Source of the DNA: Citricoccus sp. WCRC_4
GTDB taxonomy: Bacteria; Actinomycetota; Actinomycetes; Actinomycetales; Micrococcaceae
Reading direction: 5' to 3'
Assembly: GCA_026645375.1 (NCBI GenBank)
Contig: JAPFFX010000065.1
Coordinates: forward strand, 1-6,958
Length of the DNA: 6,958 nucleotides
Part shown: one piece after another, positions 1-5,354 of the stretch
How the letters are laid out: every line of letters starts with the position of its first letter
Numbering within the stretch: position 1 is the first letter of the stretch
Position numbers and translations under genes: made by a program
The notes under the pieces: generated by a model
What the model saw: only the letters and a program-made list of their open reading frames with translations
Told to the model about the DNA's origin: nothing
The model's database searches: none

Positions 1-657
1 GTGCGCGGGCTGGGCCTGACGGTGCCGGTGGTGGCCGGGAACGTGGTCTCCGCGGCCGGCGTGCGCGAGCTCGTCGCCGCAGGGGCGGACATCGTCAAGG
101 TCGGCGTGGGTCCCGGAGCGATGTGCACCACGCGCATGATGACCGCGGTGGGCCGCCCGCAGTTCTCCGCGGTGCTGGAGTGCGCGGCCGCGGCCCGTGA
201 CCTGGGCAGGCGGGTGTGGGCCGACGGCGGCGTGCGGTACCCGCGCGACGTCGCCCTGGCGCTCGCGGCGGGCGCCTCCCAGGTGATGATCGGGTCCTGG
301 TTCGCCGGCACCGTCGAGTCCCCGGGGGACCTGGTGACCGACGCCGACGGGCGGCGCTACAAGGAGAGCTTCGGCATGGCCTCGGCGCGGGCCGTGCAGA
401 ACCGGACGAAGGCCGAGGACGCCTACGCCCGCGCCCGCAAGGCCATGTTCGAGGAGGGGATCTCCACCTCGAGGATGTACCTGGACCCCGAACGGCCCTC
501 CGTGGAGGACCTGCTGGACATGATCACCGCCGGCGTGCGCTCCTCCATGACCTACGCCGGCGCCGCGGACCTGGAGCAGTTCCGGGAGCGGGCCGTGGTG
601 GGCGTGCAGTCCGCCGCCGGCTACGAGGAGGGGCGACCCGTCGCGCAGTCCTGGTGA
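1..657 (+). CDS. guaB1: GuaB1 family IMP dehydrogenase-related protein / GMP reductase, C-terminal part (5' truncated)
   Basis: This is the C-terminal 218 residues of an IMPDH/GMPR (beta/alpha)8-barrel enzyme; the frame is open at the window edge, so the GTG at position 1 is probably an internal Val codon. Visible are the catalytic loop GVGPGAMCTTR with the nucleophile Cys42 (window numbering), the phosphate-binding ADGGVRYPRDVALALAAGA stretch (about 74-92), IGSWFAGT (97-104), YKESFGMASARAV (120-132, the YK-x-GM-S signature) and the flap-side EEGISTSRMY followed by GVRSSMTYAGA (178-188). Family members are about 480 residues, so roughly 260 residues, including the N-terminal barrel and the CBS pair, lie outside. 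IMPDH makes XMP from IMP with NAD+, while mycobacterial GuaB1 has been reported to act as a GMP reductase (GMP to IMP, NADPH) in purine salvage. The SFGMASARA form and the ending GVQSAAGYEEG...SW are typical of the GuaB1 subgroup rather than the essential GuaB2. The substrate direction is inferred from the subgroup. Confidence 0.9.
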   Translation: MRGLGLTVPVVAGNVVSAAGVRELVAAGADIVKVGVGPGAMCTTRMMTAVGRPQFSAVLECAAAARDLGRRVWADGGVRYPRDVALALAAGASQVMIGSWFAGTVESPGDLVTDADGRRYKESFGMASARAVQNRTKAEDAYARARKAMFEEGISTSRMYLDPERPSVEDLLDMITAGVRSSMTYAGAADLEQFRERAVVGVQSAAGYEEGRPVAQSW

Positions 658-670
658 GGGCAGGCCGGCC

Positions 671-697
671 GACAGGGCAGACAGGGCCGACAGGGGA
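671..697 (+). repeat. Three tandem 9-bp direct repeats upstream of the CNNM promoter
   Basis: GACAGGG begins at 671, 680 and 689, giving three head-to-tail 9-mers: GACAGGGCA, GACAGGGCC and GACAGGGGA. The third copy covers the place where a -35 element would sit for the TATACT box at 714-719. The array lies after the guaB1 stop, so coding constraint does not explain it. It could be a binding site for an activator or repressor, or a chance low-complexity G-rich run. The repeat is seen directly; function is inferred. Confidence 0.6.
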
Positions 698-713
698 GGT
701 CCCGTCCACCCCA

Positions 714-719
714 TATACT
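714..719 (+). promoter_or_regulatory. Putative -10 element of the CNNM operon promoter
   Basis: TATACT is one base away from the consensus TATAAT, in a region that is otherwise almost entirely G/C. No convincing -35 hexamer is found 16-19 nt upstream; that interval instead holds the third 9-bp repeat. The start of transcription would fall at about 726-730, giving a leader of about 155 nt before the first CNNM gene. The -10 match is strong; its use is inferred. Confidence 0.55.
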
Positions 720-726
720 GGTGCGC

Positions 727-881
727 ATCATGGACAGACACCGATCCGGTGCCGCCTCCCGCCACCGCGCATCCGCCGCCGTGGCCGGAACGGAGCCCTC
801 TAGTACGTGCTCACCCCTGACTGACGGCCGGCCCCGCGGGGTCCGTTCCGCCGCGCCCCGTGACGGGGGTGAGCGCTGACC
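727..881 (+). promoter_or_regulatory. Structured mRNA leader of the CNNM operon, candidate cis-regulatory RNA
   Basis: Several helices can be read directly. (a) CACCG 739-743 pairs with CGGTG 747-751 in a small hairpin. (b) CGGAACGGA 786-794 is a perfect 9-bp inverted repeat with TCCGTTCCG 842-850. (c) GCTCACCCC 809-817 is a perfect 9-bp inverted repeat with GGGGTGAGC 866-874, extendable with G-U pairs to 807-819/864-876. (d) CCCCG 856-860 can pair locally with CGGGG 864-868. Between these lie the palindromes GGCCGGCC (826-833) and CCCCGCGGGG (832-841). Helices b and c interleave, so they form a pseudoknot or exclude each other. Helices c and d both cover the Shine-Dalgarno-like GGGGGTG at 865-871 of the gene starting at 882. 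This architecture fits translational control, for example by a metal ion, but no known riboswitch class was recognised. Confidence 0.4.
730..879 (+). CDS. Possible 49-codon upstream ORF in the CNNM leader
   Basis: An ATG at 730 opens a 49-codon frame beginning MDRHRSGAASRHR and ending at TGA 877-879, two bases before the GTG start of the first CNNM gene. The ATG lies 10 nt after the TATACT box, so it could be translated with little or no 5' UTR, as is common in actinobacteria. The peptide is rich in Arg, Ser and Ala, has no recognisable domain and no transmembrane segment. Ribosomes moving to the stop would melt both inverted-repeat helices of the leader and end next to the downstream start, which suits coupled reinitiation. 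Against it, an open frame of this length is not rare in DNA of this GC content, and no Shine-Dalgarno sequence is seen. Treat it as a hypothesis. Confidence 0.25.
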   Translation: MDRHRSGAASRHRASAAVAGTEPSSTCSPLTDGRPRGVRSAAPRDGGER

Positions 882-2261
882 GTGGAATGGCTCCTCCTGG
901 CCCTGGGCCTGCTGCTCATCCTGGGCACCGGGTTCTTCGTGGCCGTCGAGTTCTCGATGATCGCCCTGGACGTCCCCACCGTGCAGCGGCTGGTGGACGA
1001 CGGCGACCGGGGCGCCGAGCCCCTGCTGAAGTGCCTGAAGTCCCTCTCGACGCAGCTCTCGGCCTGCCAGCTCGGCATCACGCTGACCACCCTGCTCACC
1101 GGTTACCTCATGGAGCCTTCCCTCGGGGTGCTGCTGGCCGGGCCGTTGACCGCCTGGGGCGTGCCGGAGGCCACCGCCTCAACGGTGTCCCTCGTGGTGG
1201 CCATGGTGGTGGCCACGCTGCTGTCGATGCTCGTCGGCGAGCTGATCCCGAAGAACCTGTCCATCGCCCGCTCGATGCAGGTCGGCCGCGCGCTGGCCCG
1301 CCCGCAGCTGGTCTTCACCGCCGTGTTCCGGCCCGTGATCTTCGTGCTCAACGGCTTCTCCAACCGCGTGCTGCACCTGTTCGGGATGGAGGCCAAGGAG
1401 GAGATCTCCGGGGCACGCACCCCCGATGAGCTCTCCTCCCTGGTGCGCCGCTCGGCGGAGATGGGCACCCTGGACGAGAAGACGGCCGCCTTCGTGGACC
1501 GCACGCTGCGCTTCTCGGACCGCACCGCGGCGGACGTCATGACCCCGCGCATCCGCATGGAGTCCATCGAGGCGGACGAGCCGCTGGACGCGGTCATCGA
1601 CATCGCCCGGCGCACCGGCTACTCCCGGTTCCCCGTCATCGGCGACTCCCCGGACGACGTCCGCGGGGTGCTGCACGTGAAGAAGGCCGTGGCCGTCCCG
1701 CGGGCCAAGCGTGGCGAACTCGTCGCGGCCACCATCATGACCGACGTCGGCCGCGTCCCGGAGACCGTCCACCTGGACCAGTTGCTGGGCGAGCTGCGCT
1801 CGGCCAGCCTCCAGGTGGCGATGGTGGTGGACGAGTACGGCGGCACGGCCGGGATGGTCACCCTCGAGGACCTGGTGGAGGAGATCGTGGGGGAGGTCTC
1901 CGACGAGCACGACCGGGTGACGCCGGGCGTGCTGCAGACCGCCTCCGGGAAGTGGTACTTCCCGGCCCTGATGCGCCCGGACGAGGTCGGTGCGCAGATC
2001 CCGTCCCTGAAGGTGCCGGAGGACGGCTCCTATGACACGGTCGGCGGTTACGTGATGGCCGTCCTGGGCCGGGTGGCCGAGGTCGGGGACCGCGTCGAGG
2101 CCGAGGGCGGCACGCTCGAGGTGGAACGCATGGACGGCCGCCGCGTGGACCGGGTCAAGTTCATCCCGGCCGAGCGCGCCGCCGGGACCCCGTCGGCGGG
2201 GTCGCCGGCGGAGGCGTCGCGGACCGCCCGCAGCGCCCGGACCCAGGAGGAGGCACGATGA
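882..2261 (+). CDS. CNNM/CorC (HlyC) family membrane protein: DUF21, CBS pair and CorC_HlyC domain
   Basis: A 459-residue integral membrane protein of the CNNM/CorC family, whose members handle Mg2+ or other divalent cations, mostly as exporters. Older annotation calls them hemolysins. Domain order: DUF21 membrane domain (about 2-200) starting with the hydrophobic MEWLLLALGLLLILGTGFFV, the conserved STQLSACQLGITL (56-68) and GELIPKN (119-125); two CBS domains (about 218-342, with DVMTPR 218-223 and VVDEYGGTAGMVTLEDLVEE 315-334), which bind adenine nucleotides in relatives; then a CorC_HlyC domain (about 355-428). Residues from 430 on form an Ala/Ser/Arg tail without a domain. The GTG at 882 fits the usual family N-terminus and has GGGGGTG ten bases upstream. 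It overlaps the next gene by four bases (ATGA), indicating translational coupling. Full length for the family; which ion it moves cannot be told from sequence. Confidence 0.9.
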   Translation: MEWLLLALGLLLILGTGFFVAVEFSMIALDVPTVQRLVDDGDRGAEPLLKCLKSLSTQLSACQLGITLTTLLTGYLMEPSLGVLLAGPLTAWGVPEATASTVSLVVAMVVATLLSMLVGELIPKNLSIARSMQVGRALARPQLVFTAVFRPVIFVLNGFSNRVLHLFGMEAKEEISGARTPDELSSLVRRSAEMGTLDEKTAAFVDRTLRFSDRTAADVMTPRIRMESIEADEPLDAVIDIARRTGYSRFPVIGDSPDDVRGVLHVKKAVAVPRAKRGELVAATIMTDVGRVPETVHLDQLLGELRSASLQVAMVVDEYGGTAGMVTLEDLVEEIVGEVSDEHDRVTPGVLQTASGKWYFPALMRPDEVGAQIPSLKVPEDGSYDTVGGYVMAVLGRVAEVGDRVEAEGGTLEVERMDGRRVDRVKFIPAERAAGTPSAGSPAEASRTARSARTQEEAR

Positions 2262-3325
2262 ACCAGGACATCATGGGCATGCTCTGGCTGGTCGTGCTGC
2301 TGGCCGCCAACGCCTTCTTCGTGGCGGGGGAGTTCGCCGTCATGGGCGCCCGTCGCAGCCAGGTCGAGCCGAAGGCCGAGGCCGGTTCCGGCCCGGCGAA
2401 GACGGCCCTGTTCGCCATGGAGCACGTCAGCCAGATGCTGGCCGTGTGCCAGCTCGGCATCACCGTCTGCTCACTGCTGATCCTCAACGTCTCCGAGCCG
2501 GCCATCCACCACCTGCTGGTGGCCCCGCTGGAGGCCGCGGGGGTCCCGACGGCGGTCGCGGACGTCTCGGCGTTCGTCATCGCCCTGCTGGTGGTCACCT
2601 TCCTGCACGTCACCTTCGGCGAGATGGTCCCGAAGAACGCGGCCGTGTCCATGGCGGACAAGGCCGTCATGCTGCTGGCCACCCCGCTGGTCTGGCTGAA
2701 CAAGGTGCTGCACCCGGTCATCGTCATGCTCAACTGGGCGGCGAACCTGGTGCTGCGCGCCCTGAAAGTCGAACCCCAGGACGAGGTCAACTCCACCTAC
2801 ACCCTGGAGGAGGTCCAGTCGATCGTCGCCGAGTCCACCCGCACCGGGCTGGTGGACGACGGCTCCGGGCTGCTCAGCGGGGCCCTGGAGTTCTCGGACT
2901 ACACCACCGGTTCGGTGATGGTGCCCAGCGCCGAGGTGGTCACCCTGCCCGCGGACGTCGCCCCCAAGGCCTTCGAGAAGGCCGTGGGGCGGACCGGGTT
3001 CTCCCGGTTCGTGCTCGAGGACGCGGACGGCTCCTACACGGGATACCTGCACCTCAAGGACGTCATGACCGTCCCGGAGCAGTACTACCGCGAACCCGTG
3101 CCCGTCACGAAGGTCCGCTCCCTGGCCAACGTGGGCATCGCCGACGAGATCGAGGACGCGTTGTCCCTGATGCAGCGCACCGGTTCGCACCTGGCGCGCG
3201 TGATCTCGGCGGCGGGGGAGACCGTGGGCGTGCTGTTCCTCGAGGACGTGCTCGAGGTGCTGGTGGGGGAGATCCACGACGCCACCCAGTCGAGCAACCC
3301 GAACCGGGTGCGTCGTCACGCCTGA
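2258..3325 (+). CDS. Second CNNM/CorC family membrane protein, without CorC_HlyC domain
   Basis: A 355-residue paralogue of the preceding gene. The DUF21 membrane domain (about 1-185) shows LLAANAFFVAGEFAVMGARR (14-33), AVCQLGIT (62-69), TFGEMVPKN (119-127) and a last hydrophobic stretch around 140-168. A divergent CBS pair follows (about 217-340, with GSVMVPSAEV and GVLFLEDVLEVLVGEIHD near its end). The protein stops soon after, so the CorC_HlyC domain of its neighbour is absent; this short form is common for the second member of such pairs. The start ATG has an excellent Shine-Dalgarno, AGGAGG at 2245-2250, seven bases upstream, inside the previous gene. The 4-bp overlap and matched architectures suggest co-expression and perhaps heterodimer formation (inference; CNNM proteins are dimers). 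It could be a regulatory partner or a transporter in its own right. Confidence 0.88.
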   Translation: MNQDIMGMLWLVVLLAANAFFVAGEFAVMGARRSQVEPKAEAGSGPAKTALFAMEHVSQMLAVCQLGITVCSLLILNVSEPAIHHLLVAPLEAAGVPTAVADVSAFVIALLVVTFLHVTFGEMVPKNAAVSMADKAVMLLATPLVWLNKVLHPVIVMLNWAANLVLRALKVEPQDEVNSTYTLEEVQSIVAESTRTGLVDDGSGLLSGALEFSDYTTGSVMVPSAEVVTLPADVAPKAFEKAVGRTGFSRFVLEDADGSYTGYLHLKDVMTVPEQYYREPVPVTKVRSLANVGIADEIEDALSLMQRTGSHLARVISAAGETVGVLFLEDVLEVLVGEIHDATQSSNPNRVRRHA

Positions 3326-3327
3326 GG

Positions 3328-3354
3328 GGCCCGGAGGGCCGACCCGGTCTTATT
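3328..3354 (+). terminator. Weak hairpin after the CNNM operon, possible terminator
   Basis: GGCCC (3328-3332), loop GGA, GGGCC (3336-3340) form a 5-bp G/C stem right after the stop codon. A modest T-containing stretch, TCTTATT, follows at 3348-3354. The stem is short and the T-run is poor and displaced, so it is at best an imperfect intrinsic terminator. Confidence 0.22.
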
Positions 3355-3369
3355 GGGAACAGTTCTCAA
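3353..3369. promoter_or_regulatory. Putative Zur (Fur-family) operator upstream of znuA
   Basis: TTGGGAACAGTTCTCAA is an imperfect 17-bp palindrome with a single mismatched pair. Its core, TGGGAAC-A-GTTCTCA (3354-3368), has the 7-1-7 layout of Fur/Zur boxes (general form TGATAATNATTATCA). It lies 50 bp ahead of the start of a zinc-type ABC operon, overlaps the likely -35 region, and a Zur-like regulator is encoded just downstream of the operon. Zn-Zur binding here would block transcription. The palindrome is seen; binding by the local regulator is inferred. Confidence 0.7.
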
Positions 3370-3380
3370 CATGGTAGGCT
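3353..3380 (+). promoter_or_regulatory. Putative znuABC promoter
   Basis: A TTGGGA -35-like hexamer at 3353-3358 and a TAGGCT -10 (TANNNT type) at 3375-3380 are separated by 16 nt. Transcription would start near 3387, giving a 5' UTR of about 32 nt that includes the GAAGGA ribosome-binding site at 3407-3412. The -35 lies within the Fur-type palindrome, as expected for repression by promoter occlusion. Confidence 0.5.
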
Positions 3381-3418
3381 GGTCCCCGTTCCCGACCGAC
3401 ATTCCTGAAGGACCCCCG

Positions 3419-4453
3419 ATGCCCGATTCCCCCCGCCCCGGCCACCGTGCCCGCCCGCCCCTGACCGTGGCGAGCGTGAGCGGCCTGGCCGCCGTCGCGC
3501 TGCTCGCCCTCACCTCCTGCGCCGGTGGCGGCGCGGGAGGTGCGGGCGGGACGGACCCGGGGACCGCGGCAGGGGGCGAACCGGTGGCCGTGGCCACCAC
3601 GACGCAACTCGGCAGCATCCTGTCGGACATCACCGCCTGCGCGGGGACCTCGTCCAGCACGCTCATGGGCCCGGGGGACGATCCCCATGACTTCGCCCCG
3701 TCCTCCCAGCAGATCGCGGAGATGACCCGGACCGGGCTGGTCGTGGCCAACGGACTGGGCCTGGAGTCCGGGATGCAGGCCGCCCTGGACAATGCGGCCG
3801 CCGACGGCGCCACGCTGCTCGAGGTCGGCCCCCAGCTCGACCCGCTGGCGTACGCCGAGGCGGAGGACGCCCATGCCGGGGAAGAGGGGGACGCCCACGC
3901 CGGGGAGGCGTCGGACGCCCACGGTGCGCAGGATCCGCACGTCTGGATGGACGTCTCCCGGATGGCGACGGCCGCCGGGGTGATCGGCGACGAGCTCGCG
4001 CGGAGGACCGGTGACGAGCGGTACAAGGACTGCGGGCAGGAGGCCGCCCAGACCCTCGAGGCCGCGGACGCCGAGGTCCGCGAGGTCCTCGAGGCGATCC
4101 CCGCCGACCGCCGCACGCTGGTCACCGACCACGCCGCCTACTCCTACTTCGCCGACGCCTACGGCTTCGAGATCGCCGGCGTCGTCGTCCCGGGCGGGTC
4201 CACCGATGCGGAACCGTCCTCCGAGCGACTGGCCCAGCTGGTCGCGCAGATCGAGGAGCAGGGGGCCGACGCCCTGGTCATGAGCGCCGGGTCGGGCAAC
4301 AGGCTCATCCCCGCGCTCTCCGCGGAGACCGGCGGAGAGGTCCCCGTGGTCGAGGTCTACGAGGGCGGGGTGGGTCCCCAGGGCTCCGGTGCCGAGGGCT
4401 ACGCCGACGCCATGGTGGCCACCGCGAGGGCCCTCGCGGACGCGCTCGCGTGA
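3419..4453 (+). CDS. znuA: Zinc (metal) ABC transporter substrate-binding lipoprotein
   Basis: A 344-residue cluster A-I (ZnuA/TroA/AztC-like) metal-binding protein, anchored outside the membrane. The N-terminus has a basic stretch, a hydrophobic core (GLAAVALLAL) and lipobox LTSC with Cys34 as the lipidation site, followed by a Gly-rich linker. Likely metal ligands are His90 (DDPHDFAP), His174 (DPHVWMD) and His238 (VTDHAAYSYF). Between the first two lies a His/Asp/Glu loop with His152, 160 and 168, typical of zinc rather than manganese binders. The fourth-ligand region reads VEVYEGGVGP (312-321), with Gly where many relatives have Asp; Glu315 is the nearest acidic residue. The ATG at 3419 was chosen because GAAGGA lies six bases upstream and the resulting signal peptide is normal; upstream in-frame TTG 3353 and ATG 3371 fall in the promoter and operator. 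First gene of an operon with permease and ATPase. Zn specificity is inferred from the loop and the Zur context. Confidence 0.88.
   Translation: MPDSPRPGHRARPPLTVASVSGLAAVALLALTSCAGGGAGGAGGTDPGTAAGGEPVAVATTTQLGSILSDITACAGTSSSTLMGPGDDPHDFAPSSQQIAEMTRTGLVVANGLGLESGMQAALDNAAADGATLLEVGPQLDPLAYAEAEDAHAGEEGDAHAGEASDAHGAQDPHVWMDVSRMATAAGVIGDELARRTGDERYKDCGQEAAQTLEAADAEVREVLEAIPADRRTLVTDHAAYSYFADAYGFEIAGVVVPGGSTDAEPSSERLAQLVAQIEEQGADALVMSAGSGNRLIPALSAETGGEVPVVEVYEGGVGPQGSGAEGYADAMVATARALADALA
3866..3925 (+). repeat. 24-bp tandem repeat encoding the His-rich loop of ZnuA
   Basis: Two full units (3866-3889, 3890-3913) and a half unit (3914-3925) encode DAHAGEEG, DAHAGEAS and DAHG. The nucleotide copies are nearly identical (GACGCCCAYGCCGGGGARG), so the loop probably grew by in-frame duplication. 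Each unit adds one His and one Asp to the presumed zinc-capturing loop. Confidence 0.8.
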
Positions 4454-4489
4454 GCGGGCCTTGCGCCGCACGCCGCCGTGAACGGCCAG

Positions 4490-4495
4490 TAGGGT
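4490..4495 (+). promoter_or_regulatory. Possible internal -10 / ribosome-binding site ahead of the permease gene
   Basis: TAGGGT fits the actinobacterial TANNNT -10 pattern and ends seven bases before the GTG at 4503, the geometry of a leaderless transcript. The overlapping AGGGTGG (4491-4497) could instead serve as a ribosome-binding site for the operon mRNA. No good -35 was seen. The two readings cannot be separated from sequence. Confidence 0.3.
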
Positions 4496-4502
4496 GGTCG
4501 CC

Positions 4503-5354
4503 GTGGACTGGTTGATCGAGCCCTTCGCCCTGGGATTCCAGCAGCGTGCCCTCGTCGGCGGCCTGGTCGCGGCGCTGATGTGCTCCGTCGTCGGCGTCTG
4601 GCTGGTGCTGCGCGGCATGAGCTTCTTCGGCGACGCCTTCGTGCACGGGGTGATCCCCGGCATCGCCGCGGCCGTGGTGGTGGGGTTCTCGCCCTACCTG
4701 GGCGCGGCGGTCGCCGCCGCCGCCATGGTCGGCGGGATGCAGCTCGTGTACCGGACCACCACGCTGAAGGAGGACACCTCGATCGGTCTCCTGTTCGTCG
4801 GGATGATGGCCCTGGGCGTGGTGATCATCTCCCGGGCCGAGTCCTACACCGGGTCCCTGACGGCCATCCTGTTCGGTGATGCACTGGGCGTGACCTGGGC
4901 GGACATCCGCGTCCAGGCGATCATGGCCGTCGTGGTGATCCTCTTCGCCATCCTGCTCTACCGCCCGCTCATGACCCTGTCGTTCTCCCCGGCCAAGTCA
5001 GAGTCCCTGGGCATGCACCCGAAGCTGACGCACGCCCTGCTGCTGGTGCTCATCGCGACCGCCGTGATCGGCAGCTTCCAGGCCGTGGGCACCATGCTCG
5101 TCTTCGGCCTGCTGGTCGGACCGCCGGCCACGGCGGCGCTCGTGTCCCGGACGGTGCCGATGATGTTCGCCGTCTCCACCGGCATCGCGGCGGTCTCGGT
5201 GGTCGTGGGCCTGGGCCTGAGCTACCACCTGGGCACGGCCGGCTCGGCCACCATGGCCCTGGTGCCCATCGTGCTGTTCTTCATCGTCCTGGCCGTCCGG
5301 GAGACCCTCCGCAGGATCCGCCCCGGACGCCGCGGTGCACAGGTGACGGCATGA
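4503..5354 (+). CDS. znuB: Zinc (metal) ABC transporter permease, ABC-3 family
   Basis: A 283-residue polytopic membrane protein of the ZnuB/AztB/TroC (ABC-3) family with about eight or nine hydrophobic segments. Family landmarks: GDAFVHGVIPGIA (43-55), EDTSIGLLFVGMMALG (90-105), ILFGDAL (122-128), the ATPase-coupling segment SESLGMHPKLTHA (166-178), and VGTMLVFGLLVGPPATAAL (195-213). It would form the homodimeric membrane channel for zinc passed on by the lipoprotein. GTG 4503 is preferred over the in-frame GTG at 4494 because it gives the usual short MDWLIEPF start and has AGGGTGG five bases upstream; the earlier GTG overlaps that motif. It lies 49 bp after znuA and overlaps the ATPase gene by 4 bp (ATGA). 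The sequence also looks close to actinobacterial AztB proteins, so the symbol could equally be aztB; the transported ion is inferred from context. Confidence 0.87.
   Translation: MDWLIEPFALGFQQRALVGGLVAALMCSVVGVWLVLRGMSFFGDAFVHGVIPGIAAAVVVGFSPYLGAAVAAAAMVGGMQLVYRTTTLKEDTSIGLLFVGMMALGVVIISRAESYTGSLTAILFGDALGVTWADIRVQAIMAVVVILFAILLYRPLMTLSFSPAKSESLGMHPKLTHALLLVLIATAVIGSFQAVGTMLVFGLLVGPPATAALVSRTVPMMFAVSTGIAAVSVVVGLGLSYHLGTAGSATMALVPIVLFFIVLAVRETLRRIRPGRRGAQVTA

Noticed and set aside
216..803. Open frame overlapping guaB1 and the leader
   Set aside because: Arg/Gly/Pro-rich out-of-frame product of a recognised enzyme gene; no motif or ribosome-binding site.
658..876. Read-through extension of guaB1 in the same open frame after its TGA
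   Set aside because: The protein already ends in the usual family C-terminus (GVQSAAGYEEG...SW); the extra open frame is explained by high GC.
727..881. Known metal riboswitch (M-box or yybP-ykoY) in the CNNM leader
   Set aside because: The hallmark M-box start (AGGTGAGGCTCC-like) and the yybP-ykoY AGGGGAGTAGC-type loop are not present; GGGGAGG at 693-699 lies upstream of the presumed transcription start.
1179..1910. Long antisense open frames, for example opposite the first CNNM gene, znuA (3350-4663) and znuC (5369-6271)
   Set aside because: They mirror the GC-biased third positions of well-supported genes, give Arg/His/Gly/Pro-rich low-complexity products, and show no domain.
3353..3418. 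Longer znuA reading frame from TTG 3353 or ATG 3371
   Set aside because: These starts lie within the operator and ahead of or inside the -10 box, would put extra residues before the signal peptide, and lack a ribosome-binding site; ATG 3419 has GAAGGA six bases upstream.
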